Source of the DNA: JBBRCE01 sp038205115
GTDB taxonomy: Bacteria > Planctomycetota > Planctomycetia > Pirellulales > JBBRCE01
Length of the DNA stretch: 18,154 bases
Direction of reading: 5' to 3'
Assembly: GCA_038205115.1 (NCBI GenBank)
Contig: JBBRCE010000079.1
Span: forward strand, 1 to 18,154
Of this stretch, positions 14,219 to 18,154 are shown piece by piece. Both the position numbers and the translations under genes were made by a program. How positions within the stretch are numbered: the first letter of the stretch is position 1; every line of letters starts with the position of its first letter. The notes under the pieces are model-generated. The model was not told where the DNA came from. It saw only the letters and a program-made list of their open reading frames with translations, and did no database searches.

Positions 14219-15238
14219 ATGCTCGTCGGCATCACCTGCACGCTGAAATCCGAAACGGTCCACGGCACGGCTATTTCTGGCTTGGCCAGCGACACCGAGG
14301 AAGAATTCGATTCGCCGGCCACGGTCGAAGCGCTGGCCGCGGTCTTTCGCGGCTTGGGCCACACGGTCGAAGTTCTGGGCGATGGCGAGCCGCTGTTGCG
14401 CCGCTTGCTGAATGGCCCGAAGCCGGATTTCGTGTTTAACTTTGCCGAAGGTCGCGGCGCGGGCCGCTCGCGAGAAGCCCGCGTGCCGGCTGTGCTGGAG
14501 ATGCTCGGCATTCCGTACTCCGGTTCCGATCCGTTGACGCTGGCCGTCACACTAGATAAAGACTGCGCAAAACGTTTGGTCCGCGCCGCCGGCCTGCCCA
14601 CGCCCAACTGGGTCTTGGTGGATGGTCCGCCTGAGCAGTTCGCTTCTCATTTGCTGGCCCTGCAGTTGCCGGTGATCGTCAAACCGGCCTTCGAAGGCTC
14701 GAGCAAAGGCATCGCCACCAAAAGCTTGATTCAGAATCGAGCCGATCTGCTGCCGGCCGTGCGACAAGTGTGGGAGCTCTATCATCAGTCGGTGCTGATC
14801 GAAGAGTTTATCGACGGCACGGAGTTGACCGTGGGCATGGTGGGAAATCCGCCGGACGTGCTAGGCATATTGGCCGTCGTGCCCAAGCCCAGCCAAATCG
14901 GTCCGTTTGTTTATAGCCTGGAAGTCAAACGCGACTGGGAAGACCGCGTGGAGTATCAATGCCCCGCACAAATCAGCGAAGCCGACACGCATGCCGTGCG
15001 CGAGGCGGCCCGGGGTGCATGGCGCGCGCTCGGCTGCCGCGATGTCTCGCGAATTGACTACCGCCTGCGCGAGGGCGTGCCTTACTTTTTGGAAGTCAAT
15101 CCGCTGCCTGGCCTGGCGCCCGTCACCAGTGACCTCGTGATCATTGCCAACCTGCAAGGCATCGAGCACGCCGAGTTGGTGCGGCGAATTTTCTCGGCGG
15201 CAGAAACCCGAATCTTTGGCGGCGGCGCAACGTGTTAA
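14219..15238 (+). CDS. D-Ala-D-Ala-ligase-like ATP-grasp enzyme
   Basis: This 339-residue ATP-grasp protein joins a carboxylate to an amine through an acyl phosphate. Motifs in Ddl order are: REARVPAVLEMLGIPYSGSD near residues 83-102 (the pre-ATP-grasp/substrate region), LPVIVKPAFEGSSKGIA near 150-166 (ATP lysine and glycine-rich loop), VLIEEFIDGTELTVG near 190-205, and RIDYRLREGVPYFLEVNPLPG near 278-298 (metal-binding acids and Asn). Canonical Ddl ends this last motif with N-T-M-P-G-F; here it is NPLPGLAP, so the substrate may differ from D-alanine. The frame is open to 14132, but ATG 14219 (MLVGITCTLK) starts the natural N-terminal strand; there is no Shine-Dalgarno. It follows kamA but is separated from it by a terminator. 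A cell-wall ligase, or a ligase for another amino acid, are both possible. Confidence 0.82.
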   Translation: MLVGITCTLKSETVHGTAISGLASDTEEEFDSPATVEALAAVFRGLGHTVEVLGDGEPLLRRLLNGPKPDFVFNFAEGRGAGRSREARVPAVLEMLGIPYSGSDPLTLAVTLDKDCAKRLVRAAGLPTPNWVLVDGPPEQFASHLLALQLPVIVKPAFEGSSKGIATKSLIQNRADLLPAVRQVWELYHQSVLIEEFIDGTELTVGMVGNPPDVLGILAVVPKPSQIGPFVYSLEVKRDWEDRVEYQCPAQISEADTHAVREAARGAWRALGCRDVSRIDYRLREGVPYFLEVNPLPGLAPVTSDLVIIANLQGIEHAELVRRIFSAAETRIFGGGATC

Positions 15239-15249
15239 TTCGGCGACTG

Positions 15250-15261
15250 AAAGCCGGCTTT
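15250..15261. repeat. Short palindrome after the ATP-grasp gene
   Basis: AAAGCCGGCTTT is a perfect 12-bp palindrome 12 nt after the stop codon, followed by GC-rich DNA and no T-run. It could be part of a weak transcript end; I see no stronger terminator in the 277-base gap before the next gene. Confidence 0.25.
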
Positions 15262-15515
15262 GCCGCCGCGGCGAAATGCGAACGCCAGTCGATTTTTCGC
15301 CAACCGCTGCGGATGGGGTCCGCGGAGCGGCTGCCAATTCGATTTCGTTTGCCGTTCGCGAGCGGAGGCCAGGTATCGATGCGCTGAAAAGTGCTCCGGC
15401 GCTACTGCATCGGCATATTCGGCGAATAGTTGTTAAAATGTTCTCCGCGTATCAATGGAATGCAGCCGTCTTGTTTCCGGTACTTGTCACCGTTTGATTT
15501 TGGTACCTTTTCGAA

Positions 15516-17762
15516 GTGCGAAGCCGATCTGTGAATTCACAACCATTGCATTATCGAACGCGCAGCACTTTGCGCGGACGATCGATTTCCGCCGCCCTTT
15601 ACGCCAGTATCTGTCTGGCAGCTTCAGGCAACATCTTGGCTGAGTCACCTCCCATCGCTCACATCGAAATCGTAACCGACAAGTACTTTGGCATCGCCAT
15701 TGACGACCCTTATCGATACATGGAGGATTTTAAATCACCGCAAGTTCAATCATGGGTGAAGCAGCAGGCGGAATTCGCCGATCATACGCTGCACGCGTTG
15801 TCAGGACGCGACAAGTTGTTAGCGCGGATCGAGCAGCTCGATGCCGGCACTCCCTATACGATTTCGGAAATCGTTCGCCGCCCCAATGAAGACCTGTTTT
15901 ACTTAAAGCACTTCGCCACGGAAAATGTCGCGAAGCTGTATTATCGCGAAGCAAGCAGCGGCAAAGAACGACTGCTCATCGATCCGGAAACGTTTCCCAA
16001 AGCGGATCTGCAAGACCATTTCACGCTAAGTTTTTTTCGCGTTTCACCGGATGGCCAACGGTTGCTCTACGGCTTTGCCGCAGCAGGGTCGGAAGAAACA
16101 ACGCTCAAAGTGTTCGATCTTGCGACAAGCAAGGACCTGCCCGACGCGATTGACCGCTTGGAATCGGAATATGCCTTGCCGTCGTGGTTGCCCGACGGAA
16201 AAGCGTTTGTTTATAGCCGTCGCCGCCTGGTCGCGGAGAATGCTCCGCCCACCGACGGTTACAAATTCACGCAAAGCTACCGCCACACTTTGGGCAGCGG
16301 CCTGGGTCGCGACGAATTGATTTTCGCGCATGGTGCGACCGGTTCGCCCGACATGGCCGAAATGGATTTTCCGGCTGTCATGATTCCCGCCGGTTCGACG
16401 TGGGCGATCGGCCAGGTTAAACATGGCGACGAAACCGATATTTCGCTGTACGCCGCGACGCAATCGTCGTTGGGAACCGCCGATGTGCGGTGGAAGAAAA
16501 TCTGTGAACGTAGCGATCAAGTGACCAGCTTCGCCGTTCGCGGCGACGACATCTATCTGCTTACCGCGCAGCCAGCTCCGCGATACAAGGTGGTGCGTAC
16601 ACCGCTGCAGGCGCCTGATCTCGCCGCAGCCAAAGTCGTTGTGCCCAGCGGTGAATACGTTGTCACTTCGCTGTCAGTGGCTGAGGATGCCTTGTATGTT
16701 GGCATACTGGCTGGCGTGCCGAGCAACATCCTCCGCGTGCCTTACGCCGATAACGCAATTCCGGAACGCATTGCCTTGCCTGCGGACGAACCCTCCGGTT
16801 CGGTTGCCGCCTGCCATGCCAAAATCTCGGGCGTGTTCATCAGCACGTGTTCGTGGACGCGGGCAGCGCATCTCTACCGTTACGACTCCCAGCAGCACAT
16901 TTTAACGGACACCGGCTTGCTGCCGGCCGGAAAATTCGATGCCCCGGAATCGTTAACCTCCGCGGATGTCCTGGTGACGAGCCACGATGGCGTGCAGGTT
17001 CCGCTCTCGATCATCTTTCGGAAAGACATTCAGCTCGATGGCAGTCATCCCACGCTCATCTCCGGATACGGCGCGTACGGCATGACCAATCCCATGCGTT
17101 ACGATCCGATTCAACTGGCCTGGCTGGAACGCGGCGGGGTGTTGGCGGTTGCCCATGTGCGTGGCGGCGGCGTCTATGGCAAGCAGTGGCACCACGCCGG
17201 CCGCAAACTCACCAAGCCCAATACCTGGAAAGACTTCATCGCGTGTGCCGAATATTTGGTGCAGCAAGGCTATACGTCGCCGCCGAAATTGGCCGGTAAA
17301 GGCGGTAGCGCAGGAGGCATTTTGATCGGACGTGCAATCACCGAGCGGCCGGACTTATTCGCCGCCGCTCAAATCTCCGTTGGTTGTACCGACATGCTGC
17401 GGTTCGAAACGACTATGAACGGCCCGCCCAACATCCCCGAATTCGGAGCGATGAACCAATCCGATGAGTTCCGCGGCTTGCTGGCGATGAGTACGTATCA
17501 CCATATTCAAAATGGCACCCGATATCCGGCGGTTCTCTTGACGCACGGCATTAACGACCCGCGGGTGGAACCGTGGGAATCGGCGAAAACAACCGCCCGA
17601 CTTCAGGCAGCCAGTAACAGCGGCAAACCCGTGTTGTTTCGGGTCGATTATCATTCTGGACACGGCATTGGCTCCACCAAAACGCAGCGTCAGCAAGAAC
17701 TTGCCGATGTGTGGTCCTTTTTCCTCTGGCAGTTTGGAGACCCCGACTTCAAACCGCGATGA
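15516..17762 (+). CDS. Exported prolyl oligopeptidase (peptidase family S9A)
   Basis: The enzyme would cut short peptides after proline. The catalytic triad is Ser598 (KGGSAGGIL), Asp681 (GINDPRVEPW) and His716 (YHSGHGIGS), with spacing close to that of the porcine enzyme. Arg683 matches the substrate-binding arginine two residues after the Asp. An N-terminal segment with DPYRYMED near residue 63, a beta-propeller domain (about 120-480) and a C-terminal alpha/beta-hydrolase domain follow the S9A plan. Residues about 18-44 (basic RGR, then a hydrophobic stretch to NILAES) look like a signal peptide, so it probably acts in the periplasm or outside. The start is uncertain: there is no ATG before residue 68. 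The outermost GTG is given, but GTG 15531, TTG 15546 or TTG 15570 are possible; the last gives an ideal signal peptide length. None has a clear Shine-Dalgarno. Confidence 0.9.
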   Translation: MRSRSVNSQPLHYRTRSTLRGRSISAALYASICLAASGNILAESPPIAHIEIVTDKYFGIAIDDPYRYMEDFKSPQVQSWVKQQAEFADHTLHALSGRDKLLARIEQLDAGTPYTISEIVRRPNEDLFYLKHFATENVAKLYYREASSGKERLLIDPETFPKADLQDHFTLSFFRVSPDGQRLLYGFAAAGSEETTLKVFDLATSKDLPDAIDRLESEYALPSWLPDGKAFVYSRRRLVAENAPPTDGYKFTQSYRHTLGSGLGRDELIFAHGATGSPDMAEMDFPAVMIPAGSTWAIGQVKHGDETDISLYAATQSSLGTADVRWKKICERSDQVTSFAVRGDDIYLLTAQPAPRYKVVRTPLQAPDLAAAKVVVPSGEYVVTSLSVAEDALYVGILAGVPSNILRVPYADNAIPERIALPADEPSGSVAACHAKISGVFISTCSWTRAAHLYRYDSQQHILTDTGLLPAGKFDAPESLTSADVLVTSHDGVQVPLSIIFRKDIQLDGSHPTLISGYGAYGMTNPMRYDPIQLAWLERGGVLAVAHVRGGGVYGKQWHHAGRKLTKPNTWKDFIACAEYLVQQGYTSPPKLAGKGGSAGGILIGRAITERPDLFAAAQISVGCTDMLRFETTMNGPPNIPEFGAMNQSDEFRGLLAMSTYHHIQNGTRYPAVLLTHGINDPRVEPWESAKTTARLQAASNSGKPVLFRVDYHSGHGIGSTKTQRQQELADVWSFFLWQFGDPDFKPR

Positions 17763-18086
17763 TTCAGGCAGTAGCTTGTTACGACATCCCGGCAGAATTC
17801 AGCGCGAGTTCTGGCCATTGGTCACGAGTTGCTCAGGCATTAAGCCTCGCGCGAGTTGCTCCGACAAGACTTGAGATGATCGGGTGATGGCCACATCGCC
17901 CGCAGGCCCTTCGGATTTGAAGCATAACGACAAATCCTCGCGGCTTGAGCGGCGAGTCGAATACTCAAAACACGTCACCACCCGCTAAGTTTAAACCCAT
18001 ACCTGGTCCACGTACTGTCTTGCCTCAGATGAAAGTGGACAAAGTTGCCGGTTGGGTTAGCATAAACCTGACGGGAGGATTTTTCC
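17763..18086. other. Gene-free stretch between the peptidase and an IS transposase
   Basis: These 324 bases hold no convincing gene. A minus-strand frame of 60 codons (17799-17981, GTG start) has no recognisable motif. The last part, from about 18030, probably belongs to the insertion sequence whose transposase begins at 18087. No clear terminator for the peptidase gene was seen. Confidence 0.5.
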
Positions 18087-18154
18087 ATGAGTTCGAACAA
18101 GTCTCGAAGGCACTTTAGTGCCACCCAAAAGGCCGCCATCGTGCGGCGGCATCT
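18030..18154 (+). mobile_element. Left end of an insertion sequence, cut by the window edge
   Basis: The start of a transposase frame and its strong ribosome-binding site lie in the last 90 bases. The left IS end may be near TGAAAGTGGACA (18030-18041), since many IS3-type elements end in TG and have short leaders, but the matching right repeat is outside the window. The boundary is a guess. Confidence 0.4.
18087..18154 (+). CDS. Transposase, N-terminal fragment (IS3/IS911 OrfA-like helix-turn-helix), partial
   Basis: Twenty-two codons are visible before the window ends, beginning MSSNKSRRHFSATQKAAIVR. The pattern R-R-x-F-S-x-x-x-K-A-x-I-V-x-x-x-L is the first helix of the HTH_Tnp_1 domain of IS3/IS911-type OrfA proteins, which bind the IS ends. 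The start is firm: GGGAGGA at 18073-18079 lies 7 nt before the ATG. The family is inferred from a short fragment only, and whether the element is intact cannot be judged. Confidence 0.65.
   Translation, partial: MSSNKSRRHFSATQKAAIVRRH

Noticed and set aside
12198..15238. kamA and the ATP-grasp gene as one operon
   Set aside because: A 9-bp GC stem extended by five more pairs and followed by six T lies between them (14038-14077), and the gap is 212 nt, so cotranscription is unlikely.
17799..17981. Minus-strand 60-codon frame before the insertion sequence
   Set aside because: GTG start without a convincing ribosome-binding site and no family I recognise; composition alone does not support a gene.

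Overview
The window looks like chromosomal DNA from a planctomycete (PVC superphylum, probably a Pirellulales-like lineage). I infer this from GC-rich coding DNA, an exported protein that opens with the planctomycete 'ESLENRQMMAG' type N-terminal motif, a copy of the PVC small basic signature protein, a very long two-FtsX-domain permease of the kind common in this phylum, and frequent absence of clear Shine-Dalgarno sites. No rRNA, tRNA or CRISPR array was seen.

Layout: (1) 137-1231, minus strand, a secreted beta-rich surface protein. (2) 1651-3416, plus strand, a promoter and hairpin leader, the PVC small basic protein, then a LarA-type nickel-pincer racemase/epimerase with all the expected catalytic residues. 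(3) 3449-4225, apt on the minus strand, diverging from pyrB. (4) 4225-7072, a tight plus-strand run pyrB - pyrC - NYN (YacP-like) nuclease: two consecutive steps of de novo pyrimidine synthesis plus a putative RNase. (5) 7161-11635, minus strand, a 1167-residue FtsX/MacB-like permease followed by folD; no ATPase partner is visible. (6) 11636-12197, a 562-base gene-free stretch holding an A-tract-rich segment, a putative promoter and a strongly structured leader. (7) 12198-15238, plus strand, a lysine 2,3-aminomutase-family radical SAM enzyme with a long Asn-Gly/basic C-terminal tail, a strong intrinsic terminator, then a D-Ala-D-Ala-ligase-like ATP-grasp enzyme. (8) 15516-17762, an exported S9A prolyl oligopeptidase. 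(9) 17763-18154, a gene-free stretch and the first 22 codons of an IS transposase, cut by the window end.

Most genes are ordinary housekeeping (nucleotide synthesis, purine salvage, one-carbon metabolism). The part most worth a second look is 11880-15238. The aminomutase gene has a long leader with an imperfect tandem repeat, mutually exclusive hairpins, a terminator-like hairpin just before the ribosome-binding site, and a ribosome-binding site whose distance from the ATG only makes sense if a small hairpin folds between them. The enzyme keeps the residues that mark lysine as substrate, carries an unusual tail, and sits beside an ATP-grasp ligase rather than the beta-lysine acetyltransferase or EF-P ligase one would expect. 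A beta-lysine-using pathway under leader control is a hypothesis, not a demonstrated system.
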